A program made the translations under genes and the position numbers. A stretch of 64,000 nucleotides of DNA from Branchipolynoe longqiensis (lineage: Eukaryota; Annelida; Polychaeta; Phyllodocida; Polynoidae): positions 50,565,661 to 50,629,660 of the forward strand of contig CM059189.1 in the NCBI GenBank assembly GCA_030323885.1, written 5' to 3'. The notes under the pieces were generated by a model. It searched no databases. It was not told the origin of the DNA and saw only the letters and a list, made by a program, of their open reading frames with translations. This document shows, one piece after another, positions 1 to 12,300 of the stretch; the stretch's first letter is position 1, and each line of letters opens with the position of its first letter.

Positions 1-75
1 CACCACACTACCCAGGCCCACTTATCTATCTTTCTCCTTAACTGAAAGGTCAGTGCAGACTACTACAATACATTT
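1..75. repeat. Dispersed repeat fragment at the left edge
   Basis: caccacactacccaggcc and ggtcagtgcagactactac match 24281-24340 closely. At 24 kb this sequence sits next to a tRNA-like SINE head, so this may be part of the same family. Confidence 0.4.
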
Positions 76-214
76 AAATGAGGTAAAAATCACTGGAACA
101 CCTCTATTGAAATATAATGCATTTGTAGGACAAATACAGTGGGTTCCCCATGCTAGAAGCAGCTTCCATTAAGCCGGTGTTCGCAGACAGCCACAGGGAT
201 CCTGAGGAACCTAC

Positions 215-382
215 TTGAGTCGTTGTTTCTCCCGCTCTTCCCGCTGCCTTTCTTCTTGCATGCGGGCCTTAATGTCCTTCCGCTCCTTGTTCTGTTGTTC
301 GATCTCCTCACGCGACTCTATTGCGCGCTTCTGGTTTTGCTCACGCCGCTGTGCAGCTTGGGCCTGCCTCTCCTCACGACGC
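215..382 (-). CDS. INCENP: INCENP coding exon 11 (charged helix, last exon in window)
   Basis: 55 codons of Arg/Glu/Gln-rich helix (RRREERQAQAAQRREQNQKR at its start). The frame would meet TAG, but a consensus donor CTCAA|gtaggt sits exactly there, so the exon ends in phase 2 and the protein continues off the left edge. Acceptor tggtcgcag. Confidence 0.88.
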
Positions 383-3300
383 CTGCGACCAAACAGTTGC
401 ATTCATTTAAACAAACTCATGGGCAGCACTACCAGACTCCCTTATACAGGGATGAAATTGGTCAACAGCAAAAATTGCGGAAATCAAGCCATGGTTATTA
501 CACCGACGACAAATTTCAGCGAAAACACAGATCCTCCCCCATCATAGGATTAGCACTGTCAGGGAATCGCAGGAAAAATGCCGGAAGTCAGGTTTCAGCT
601 ATCCTTGTTGTGGCTATACTATCGCCGATACCTATCACTTTTTGTTGGGGTTTTATGTTTTTGCAACATCTAAGGTCATATAAGAATGGGATTCAAACTA
701 ACCAATTGTTGTCATATACATCCCGATTCCATACCATTTTGCTTAACATTAATCGGTAAATTTGTTTAAATCGCAGAGATCTTTCATCCCTGCTTATAAT
801 TAACGCTTACGGGCAGTAATATGTTACATCGAACTTGGGTTTTAAGAGATGAAAGTGATCTCCGGCAAAAATCTAAAATAACGGAAATCTATGATAAGGT
901 TATCTGAAAACGTTTCTCCAACAATAGCAATGGTATCCTAGGAATTAATAATAATAATTACTAGGATACTGATGTTGCATCATCAGCATTATTAAGATAA
1001 AGGAAACCAATATCGAATTTCCGCAAAAAACGTGGATATTCTCCCATAAACTTAGAACTTTCGGGGAATTGCGCAAATTTCCCGGAAGTCAGGTGCATTC
1101 AATACTCTCCAACCACTATCCTAGCATCATTCCACTGATCTGTCAGTGCAGACTATTTTATCCTTGGAGAGCGTACGACTGTCCTTATGGACATATTAAA
1201 ACCCATGCCATTTCTCTGTCAGCAGTCACTCATTGAATTTCTGCTTGCTTGGGTTTCATGTCTTAGCAATATCTAAGATCATATAAAAAAATAGGATTCG
1301 GACTAACCAATTGCTGCCATAAATATCCATGGCATTTTGTAAACGTTAATATAACCGTTGAGATATTTTAAGTGCAACCATGCAAAATTAATTTTGGCAA
1401 CCATGCCAAAACTAACACCACAGCCATCTGTCCTAACATGTTCTATTCAATTGCCTCAGTATCCCGTTCTATGTGGCGAGAAACGTTTAATAATTGCACC
1501 AGCATCTATTTTACATATGTAGAATCAAATCTAGATAATTGTTTTGGTTTCGGAAATTTGATAGTTTTATCAGACGATGCAGCTTTAATGCCGGGGTTTC
1601 AGCACTTGGCTACGCGTTAACTAGGGCGGCAAGGAAGGGTGCATACCTGCGCTGCTCCTCGGCCCGCTGGTGGAGGAGCTCCTGGCGCTTGTTGAGGCGC
1701 TGCTCCGTCTCCTTCGCCTTGGCCTCCACCTCCCGCCGCTTCTGCAATTCCCTGTCCTGCCAGACACACACATAGAAACATGTCATCAGCTTTCCAAGCA
1801 TCAACACTAATCCAAACACAACCGGAAACCAACAATATACAACGATTATTCACAAGGCTGTTGAATTAAATGGTCTTATGAGTGAGGGGGGATATATTCA
1901 GGGTCTGCACACATGTGAAGATATGGAATTCAATGCTATTTAAAGGCTGTTTTTGATAGGAATTCAAGACAATTTTCATTTGGATTCAGAAACAATAACA
2001 ATGGCAAATGGCGATTTAGGTAAATTTAGATCAGTGGGGACAGTTCAATGGAATTCAAGGCTTTTCAAGACTAATTACCAAAAATAGGTTAAATTCAAGG
2101 CTCTTCAAATAGGGGAAATGAAATTTCAAAACTTTCCAGGCCCCGTTCGGATCCTGCATATTGTCTAAATTCGTACAGATAAATTGTAAATGTGGTAGAA
2201 GGGGTTTGTTATCGAGAAACAGCAGCAGATATCATATTTCCAAGTGGTAAGCTAATCCAATGGTAGGTTCAGCGGGTTATAATTACATATTTAGATCACA
2301 CCTTTTCTACATTGTATTTCCAGTTTCTGTGAAATTGACAAGTGAACTAAGTAATGTGTCATGAAATAAATGCTTCAAAACAACACAAAATAAAGCCAGT
2401 GAATACACCTAGAAGTTGCAGTATTAACTCGCCCTAAGCGCTGCCAGTGACGTCATATAGCCCGTATATGTTCCACATCGAAACCAGCCTACATTATTAA
2501 ATTCCGGACGATGGCCACTTCCTTTTGTATGATGCTCAAATAATATTAGCTTTCCAGAATATAATTTTGGACAAAGGCAATCATCTGCCAGTTTTACATC
2601 CTGGCAACATCGGAGGTCGTATCAGAACGGGTACCGACTTGTAACTGTGCGCACTCATTGCGACTTTATAGTGCTGCCCGACTGGGAGACCAGGCCACTG
2701 GCACCATGACCTGATATCCCACTCAGTCACATTATCCGGACACTGATTCAACCAGTCCTTGCCCTATCTTAATAGTGCAGTGCTTGGATAGGAAGCGACA
2801 AGTATCAATTTTAATAGTCATTGGTTTGACCCGACCGGGAACCAAACTCCCGACCTTCTGCACGCGAGGCCCGCGCTCTACTGATTCAGCCACTGCGCCC
2901 GGTAGATTCCACAAATAAACCACAACATGGACTACCGGATGAATGCGTGACTAGATACAGATATAAAAATAAAAGGATACCATTATGCTTTGATTTTATT
3001 AAATAAAAAAATTAATTTGTCTTGCACTATATAATTTGACAGAATTACAAAATTCTTGTTTGGAGATTAAACTTGAGTCGGTGAATCTGGCATCTAAAAA
3101 GTTGGTCTGCAGACCTGGGAAGTACCTTCTAGATGCATGCACAATAATAATTATACTTATTTGTGATAAACATACGGCTCTCCAGTTAAGCATTTTTTTC
3201 TGAAATGTGAATCATAAACCAGGTCATCAAGAATATCTTACCCAATGTGAACTCTGCCTAAATTCAGAGACGAAAGCCAGTGTACGAAATAAGAGCATAT

Positions 3301-6300
3301 CCGCTTGTCCGGGACAGGTGAAAATTCAGACGGACAAATGAAAATCGCACCCCACTTGTCCGATGGACAAGTGAATTTTTGTTTGCTTATTTCTATATTC
3401 GGGCAGCCACCTCTATGACCTCTGTGTTACCCTGTCGTCATTTAGGCAATAGAGTGAAAGAAAATGTACATAAATGTGCTTTGTTCTACAGCTAACAGAG
3501 AAATAGGAAATAAGCCTATCAATTAATTCCCGCCACTTCTCTGCACCCACTACATGGTGAAGAAACTAGCGTGGAAACCTGAGATCAGACCAAATCATTT
3601 TTTTAAGTTGGTGATCGTCCCTTTGATCACACAAATCAGGTTTGGGGAGCGGACGGGAGTCTTTGTGTGTGCTTCTTTTCAGACAGCGAATGACATGATT
3701 TCAATGGAATTACACAAACATCAATTTCAGTGAATGCACATGGTGCTACGGTGTTTACTGCTGTCCATAGATAGTTATGTATAACGTCTGGCATCGTAGA
3801 CGTAATACGCAACTATGTTGCACATGTTGTGTGCTTACGAAAGTTGAATTGCTGCTAGCCCGACATATTTTGAAAAGTGTTTTTGTTGTGTTTTTTTTTA
3901 ATCAGGAGCAGCCAATTTTTCAGGTACGGGCGGGGACGATCACGGGGGGTGGGGGGTTAGTTCTCAGTTTGGCCACTCGCGCTGCAGTGCCACGATGCTC
4001 GAGCCACGTTCAGACAGACATACCTGCATCGTTGTCTTGATGGGCGTGTTGCGCTTCATGAACGAGCTAATGGTGGTGCTCAAATTGCTTGGCGTGTTCA
4101 CAGTCCTTTTCAGCTGACTCAAGAAACTGGCCGTCTGTTGTGAAGCCTGGCCACGAATTACCTGCACGCGAGTAAAAAAACACAAAACAGAACCACTCGC
4201 TTCAGTCAAACATAGGCGTAAAGCAATTTCTAACATACTAAATGCCACATTTCAAAGATTGACTGATGTTGGTTGGTTGTTGGTGTTTTACATCCTAGCA
4301 ATATCTAAGGTCATATCAGGACAGGTACCGACGTGTGACAGTGCGCACTCAAGGCACTACAAAGACCCCGATAGTTAGTCAGCAAAGCCACCCACGACTA
4401 AGTGTTTGTAGTTGTGGTCAGTCGTGGGCGGCTTTGCAGACTGACCATCGGGGTGTGTGGAGCCCTTGGATCCTGGTTGTGTTGTGACATGATTGGTTGA
4501 AGTGGTTGGTGTCGTGGGTTTTGATTGTTTGATGAGCAGGGCGGGAGGTGGTGGGTGTGTTCAGCCTCGCAGTCTCCCTGCCCAGCAATGACCACGAATG
4601 AGTGGAGACGCTCATTCCAGACAGTGTCACAAGTCAGTACCGGTCCTGATGACCATAGATGTTGTCAGAATGTAAAACCCCAATAAACAAACAGGGATAG
4701 TGCCAGTCCATGCAACTAGACCGTGGTGGCTAAAGGACCTAAGAGTGCAAATATTAGAACATTGTATACACGTGTACATCAGGTTGACTAGTTGGTAGCA
4801 CAACAAAATCACTTTTAATTGGAGTTAAACCAAGTAAATGAATTACACATTTGAACAGAAATGCACAATTTCATGATCTTCAAAAACCCACTTAAATATC
4901 AACATAAAAAATCACAATTCAATGTTCAGAAATGAAAGTGGTCTCCAGCAAAAATAAAAGTGGAAATCAAGCCGAGATTATTACACCGACGGTGAATTTC
5001 CGTGAAAATGTGGCTTTCCCCCAAAGGATTAGCACCATCAGGGAATCGTGGGAAAATGGCAGAAGTCAGGTTTCAACCATCCTTATTCAGGGATGAAAGT
5101 GATCTCTGGGAAAAAAAAGCGGAAATGCTGATATTCTCCCATAGGTTTAACACTGTCAGGGAATCGCGGAAAATTTCCGGAAGTCGTGTTTCATATATAT
5201 TGGTATATTGGTATAGTGCTGTGGCGTTTGAAGCATGTATAGTAGTAGTATACGCTGATAGTGCTGCAGCGTTTGGAGCATTTATTAGTGCTATATGCCT
5301 CTAGTGCTGCGGCATCTGCACCACGTATTAGTATAGATCTATGCTGATGGTGCTGCAGGATTGAAAAATCCCGGAAATCCGTGCAAACGCGGAGATCTTT
5401 CATCCCTGCTTATTATACACATTTTATCGCACATACTGAACTCGTTCTTGTTTGGGCTTTATGCTCTAGCAACACCTATGGTCATATAATAACAGGATTC
5501 AAACTACCCAACTGTTGTCATATATACATCCTGATTCCTTGGAATTCTGCTAACATTAATTGTTAAATATTTGTTTAAATCGTGGAAATCCGCAACACTG
5601 CAGAGATCTTTCATCCCTGAATGCTACACCATTATACAAAATAATGCATTGTTACCTTGTTCCGGGGGCATGGCGGGGATGGTGTCTTGTAGCCGACCTC
5701 GTCACTAAAATCAAGGTAACGGCTAAAGGTTAAAACTGTGACATGGGGTAAACAAGGCGCAACAACGGGTAAACCTGAGTATCTCAACACCGCAACAAAT
5801 TGATGGTTCTGCGGTTAAAGGGTTCCTACTCTTATTTTGGCTTCTTTTTTAATGACTTTTTATGACCATTAAAACTGTTTTTTAAAGACCAAAATGAAGA
5901 AATTCCACAGCTTTTTCAGCATGGAATAACTCCAGTTTCTGAGTATGCTCCAATAGTCCTATTGCCCATCAGGTGGGTGGGTGGGGGGAAATCCAATGTA
6001 ATCTTTGGAGGAAATCCAATGTAATCTTTGGAGGATGACCCAAAATTATTGTCTGTCTGCAGTAACACTGAGAAATTATTTCAAAGTGACACCAAATGTC
6101 ACCTTTCAAAGAATATATAATGTTGGGATATAATTTTTTTCTTCTTTACAAAATAAAGATAGATTTTAGAAACAAGACGGATATTTTGAAAAAAAAATTG
6201 TGTATATTGACATCCATAATTAATGACTTATAATACCTTTCGTATAATTGTAGAACTTTTTAGTACTTATTTGGTGCATGTTACTACCGTTTGGGGTTTT

Positions 6301-9300
6301 TTAATGACCAGTACGAACCGTGGTTTGTTTCTATAGACCTTCACAAACATTACTGACAGTCAACCGCCATGTAACAATGCCATTATATATATTTAGTCAT
6401 CAGAGGATTTGCCTAGTTAATGAGGGATCATGGATGCAAGTCTACGTCAGCCTAAAACAAAACCCCAGGATAATTCAGAAACGACTAGCCTGCATATAAG
6501 AATGCTTGAAATATCACACTGAACATCACAGACAAGACAACAGCAAGTATTGGGTCATTCTCTGAAACTGGGGACAAAACTGAAAACTTTCCAAATAATA
6601 GCAGAATCCATGTTCATATCAAGGTTTACATGTTGTGCATGTGTCAGAATAGGAAAAAAACCTATTTCGCTTTTTGATTATGTTCTTATACAAATTGAGC
6701 AATGCGTTTATATCACTCGTGTAACATGGAAATCAAAGACAGATCCAGAACATCATTTCAACATACACAAGAAATTCAATTTTATCTGATTGATTACAGT
6801 TAAACAAACAAGATTACGTCTTGAAAGAAAAAAAAGAGTTGAAAACAAGTTTGCGTAAATTTTCATATTTTGACTTTAGCACAAAAACATGCAACCAGAC
6901 TTTTGATACATTTTGTGGGATAAATTAAATACATATAAACATTACTAACATTACTAACATACTTAACACACAGAGGCAGCAGTATTTGACCTGCTATCAA
7001 TAAGAGAAAGAATTAATTATCACGAAGATGGAAACCAAATATGTAGTGCCCAGTTTTACAGAATGATCCATATATCAACTACAGTAAAACCTCTCTAACC
7101 GACCACCTTCACAATATTGATCACTTTATTTGGGTCCCAAACGATCACCCATACAATACCATTGTAATGATTAAAAAAACTCCCAAACCGACCACCTCCC
7201 ATAATGGACCATTCAAAGTCGGTCTCATGATCGGTCGATTTAGAGGTTTGTTGTTTGTTTGTTGTTGTTTTATGTCCTAGCAACATCTAAGGTCATATCA
7301 GGACAGGTACCGACTTGTGACAGTGCACACTCATGGTGACTTTATAGTGCTGTCCCACTGGGAAACCAGGCCGCCGGCACCATGACCTGGTATCCCACTC
7401 AGTCACATTATCCTGACACTGAGCACACCAGTCCTTGCCCTATCCTAATAATGCCGAGCGCCTGGCTAGGAAGCGACAAGTATCAATTTTAAAGTCATTG
7501 GTTTGACTCGACCGGGATTCGACCCCACGATCTACCAGCACGGGAGACGGACGCTCTAACTCATTCGGCCATCCCGCCTGGTTGGTGATCGAGATTTAGA
7601 GGTTTTACTGTACTTCTAACCGAACTGGAACCATGATAACACAGTTCACATGTCAAACCCCCAAAACTACACAAATAGTCAGGCAAGTGGTCAATATTTA
7701 CCTGTCGGTTCCTGTGGGCGTGTCCGTCCCGACACGATCCACACACTTCTTCTTGGGTGGCGATGAATCAGAATCCTAGTCGCAATAAACCACCGTAAAG
7801 CAATTAATTTAATCTGGAACCTAACTATGCTGCCATGATCGAGAACTTCACAGAAAGGAGAGGAGACAACGTGTATTATTCACAGGGTCCGTACACGTGT
7901 GAAGATATGAAATTCAAGGCTGTTTTTGATAGGAATTGAAGACTATTTTCATTTGGATTTCAAGAAAAAATAACAATGGCAATTTCAGACTAATTTAGAT
8001 CAGTAGGGCCAGTTAAATGGAACTCAAGGCTTGTCAAGACTAATTACCCAAAATAGGTCAAAATCAAGGCTTTTCAGGGATGAAAGTGGTCTCCGGGAAA
8101 AAAAGCGGAAATGCTGATATTCTCCCATAGGCTTAGCATTGTCAGGGAATCCCTGAAAATTCCTGGAAGTCGGATATTGGTATACGCTGATAGTACTGTG
8201 CCGTTTGAAGCATGTATTAGTAGTATACGCTGCTAGTGTTGCGGCCTTTGCACCACATATCGGTATACGCTGCTAGTGTTGGTTGGTTGGTTGTTGGAGT
8301 TTTACATCCTGGCAACATCTAAGGTCATATCAGGAAGGGCGCAACGTATTAGTATACACTTATAGCTACAGGAAAAATCCCGGAAATCCGCGAAATCGCG
8401 GAGATCTTTCATCCCTGGCTTTTCAAGGCCTTGAAATGGGGCACTACATGAAGCGATTTGTACAAATGCGAACCGACTGTGCCATTTCCAAAACAAACAG
8501 TCAGAAGTCAATGCATACCATGTACGCATTTGCATACAGCATATATGGAATCCTAGCTAAAGGGAGCTAGGATTCCATATATCAATTTAGAAGGAAATAG
8601 GGCGTAGCCTACCTGTAGCTTTGTCCGCTTTAAACCTGGACTGTCTGTTGTCGATGCTAGCTGATTCCGCACTTTAGACCTGACAAAGTGGACACCACTA
8701 ACCGAGTTAATAAATACTAATCACCAAAGTAACACACAGAGGCTACATTACAAACAGCTTCACATATTGGTGCTATTTCAATTATTCTATGATTAGAAAA
8801 GAAAAAGAAACATATCACTACGATACATATTACCGAAAATAGTGCCTGGAAATAAATGACAAGGGTTGGCTGTTGGGGTTTTACATCCTGGCAACATTTA
8901 AGTTCATATCAAGATGGGTACCGACTTGTGACAGTGTACATTCATGGTGACTTAATAGTGCTGCCACAGTGGAAAATCAGGCCACCAGTACCATGACCCG
9001 ATATCCCACTCAGTCACATTATCCTGACACTGAGCTAACCAGTCCATGACATATCCTATTAATGCTGAGTGCCAAGCTAAGAAGCAACAAGTATTAATTT
9101 TGTACGTCATTGTTTTGACTCGACTGGGAATCAAACTCCCGATCTCCCACACTGGAGGTCTGCACTCTACCGATTCGACCACAGCGCCCGGTAATAAATC
9201 ACAAACAATAACTTGACATATATGCCATTTCTATTGGTTCATAATAATAGGGGGAAACTAAATTGCCAATTAAAACAATATATATATATATACAGGTGTC

Positions 9301-12300
9301 TGTACGCAAACACCCATGAGGCTCGCAAATAATGGGGAGGGGGGGGGGGGGAAAGCTTCTTATATTTAACGACGCCTCTAGAGCATATTGATTTGCACAA
9401 ATGCAAACCGACTGCCATTTCCAATACAAACAGTCAAAAGTCAATGCATACCTTGTACGCATTCGCATACAGCATATTTGGAATCCTAGCTAAAGGGGGC
9501 AAAGATAACCAGATTCAATTTAGAAGGAAATGGCGCATAGCCTACCTCTAGAGCATATTGAATTTTTTTTTTAAATCGTATATTTCAGCTATTGGACGTC
9601 AAACATATGGTCATTCAGCGCATGTTTGTTTGTTTTGTTTGTCGTTGTTTTACATCCTAGCAACATCTAAGGTCAAATCAGGACGGGGATTCAGCACATA
9701 CCACAGCCTTTGGTGAAAACCAGTTGTGGACCACTCACTGGTTGGAACGGAATAGCCCAAACTGCAAATGGGTCCACTGAGAAGGATCGATCGGATGACC
9801 GACAGCTTCACAAGTGAACATGTTACCGCCTGAGCTACGTCCCGCTCCCAAATAATGAAAACGCACCCCAGGATGCATAAATGAAACACACAGCCGATAA
9901 CATCCTACACTGCAGCGTTCAAAATAAGGCTTGTCCCAGCCAGGCGAAGGTAGGCACGGATTGTCTGTCTGCAGTAACCCAGAGAAATTATTTCAAAATG
10001 ACACCAAACGTCACCTTTCAAAGAAGATATGGAATGTCGGGATATCATTTTTTTTTAAACAAAACAAAGATAATTTTTTTAAAGAAACAAATGGACAATT
10101 TTGAAAACATTTTTCCAATATAGTGACACCTATAATTTGTAATGACTCATAATACTTTTTGTAAAATTACAGGGCCTTTCAGGACTTAATTTTTGCATTT
10201 TCAAAAGTTAGTACTTTTTAGTTTTTGTACGAACCCTGATACAGAGCCAACAATAACTATTTGACCTACAACCTTTAAAAAAGAAGGCAAAATCATTAAC
10301 AATGTAACGTGGAAACCAAAAAGGTGATAAGAGACAGTTCATGAGAAATGCAGAGAAATGGCGCAGGCCACCTACCGGGTGGTACGGATGGGCTCCTCCT
10401 CACTGGACCCAGACCCCAGTTTGGGTGGCGCAGGCATGTTCAGCCGCATCTTTGACCTGAGGTAAAACGTGTGAAGGCTACATCAATCTACACATATTAG
10501 TAATCACTAGCTAATTACCAGGCATGGGATCACTTAGACCAATGCTGCACCCCACCTCAAGCTTGTTAAATTGATTGATTGAATGGTGGTTGCTTTACGC
10601 CGTGTTGGCAGCATAGGCCATATTCACGGTGAGAAATGTTCTTGGCGTTCCTTGACGGCCAAAAAGCCTGGGAGGCAGTTTGCCAAAGACGAGTTTCCAG
10701 CAAAGGTGTGAGCCAATTCTTCACTTATTTTGTCGAGTGATGTGAGAATGGTGCCGTTGTGTTTCAAGTGATGGACTACAGAAGAATCACCTCCCCATCG
10801 TTTGGTTCTCCTGATCATTGTCCACACTTTGCCCAACGGCATGCGCATGGTGATGCTAGAAACAAATAGTCTCCAACACTGCCTCCGCACTTCTTTGATT
10901 GTTCTGCGAGCGCGCAGAATTCTAAAGAGGGGGGGGGGGGCGAGGGGGAGACACTTCGACTGCGGGTTTCCAGTCTCAGGCATCTCAATATCAGCCAGCG
11001 CCTGATATCGATTTAAGGTTAAGATTTTGGAGATCGATGACCCCCCCCCCCATGGACGTTTTTTCTGCAGGGGTCAAAGATCCCTTCGGAACTCGGTCCG
11101 ACAAATTATTCTTTTTCTTTTTGGCCATCGCCGGATCGGCCAGCGTCTGCACTGCAATACTATTATTACTATTCTTATATTTTGCAGTCGAAACCAGAGT
11201 GCAGCGAATTATTGACAATTTAATCTGAAGATGCATAATCCGATGGTTTGAGTTTAGAACTGTCACAATCCACTTTAAACATATTTTAAAGAGCTAACCA
11301 TGAATATATTTGAAGTGAAAAATGTCAGATTGCTGGATATTTGCATACCTATGATCAAATCTAGATAGGTGTTTTTTAGTTTTGAAAATTTGAGTTTCAT
11401 CGTGTTACTGCTATGCAGCTTTAATTTAAACAGCACTGGGCTGATGTAAAGCTCAGGAGCATACCTACAACAGATTGCATCTTCTATGAGAACAATAAGA
11501 TGAAATAACAAAGGATAAGACATAGCCATTCTCTTACACACAGAAAAGTGTTAAAACCTAAAGTAATTCTTTAATTACATTGGATGATATAAACTGAAAA
11601 AGTACACTCCTACTCACACACAAATATTTTGCAAGAGCTGCAAAGTCCGATGAAGCATCAAATTTTCAAAACCATTAAAACCTAAAAAATATTAACATAT
11701 TAAACAAATTTAAATGGCAATACATTAAAATTAAGAAAATATTAATATATTAAAATATAAATAAACATTAACATATTTAATAGAAAAATAAAGACAATAT
11801 CCACATTACTAACACAAGCTCACAAACAGACAAAGCCCAACCCACCTTGTGCGTATGGGGGCGGGGGCGGACGCGGTGGAACTACCCGAGTGGGTCTCAT
11901 CCGACGCCGGTTCATCCTCACTAGACCCAACCGGCAGCTTGGGTGGCGCTGCCTTGTTCAGCCTCACCTTGGAGCGGGTCGTGCGGGGGGCGGGCACGGG
12001 GGCGACCGGCTCGGGGGGAGTGTCGTCCTCGTCGTCTCCCTCCGCCCCGCCCTCACCGTCCGCCGCCGCTCGGCCCGCCGGCGACGTTTTCCCCGCCGCT
12101 CGGCCCGCCTGCGACGTCTCCCCCGCCGCCCGTCGGGGTGTCTTGGCGCTGGCCTTGACCTCCTCGTCCGAGGTGTCGACGACCATGGGCTGCGGGCTGG
12201 GCGGTGGTGGCTCCCGGCAGATCTTTTCCTTCTCGGCGCGCTGTCTGTCGGCGTTCATAGTCGGCCCGGAAACCAGAGCCAGCGACACAGGCTTCAACTT

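Noticed and set aside
215..215. TAG as the true INCENP stop
   Set aside because: A consensus donor overlaps it and the protein would lack the helix end and IN-box, so continuation beyond the window is more likely.
8302..8570. Small frames near INCENP exon 6
   Set aside because: They run through nested MITE and SINE sequence.
10991..11266. 91-codon minus-strand frame with a Lys run
   Set aside because: No splice sites in phase with INCENP and no domain; a LINE ORF1 scrap is possible but cannot be shown.
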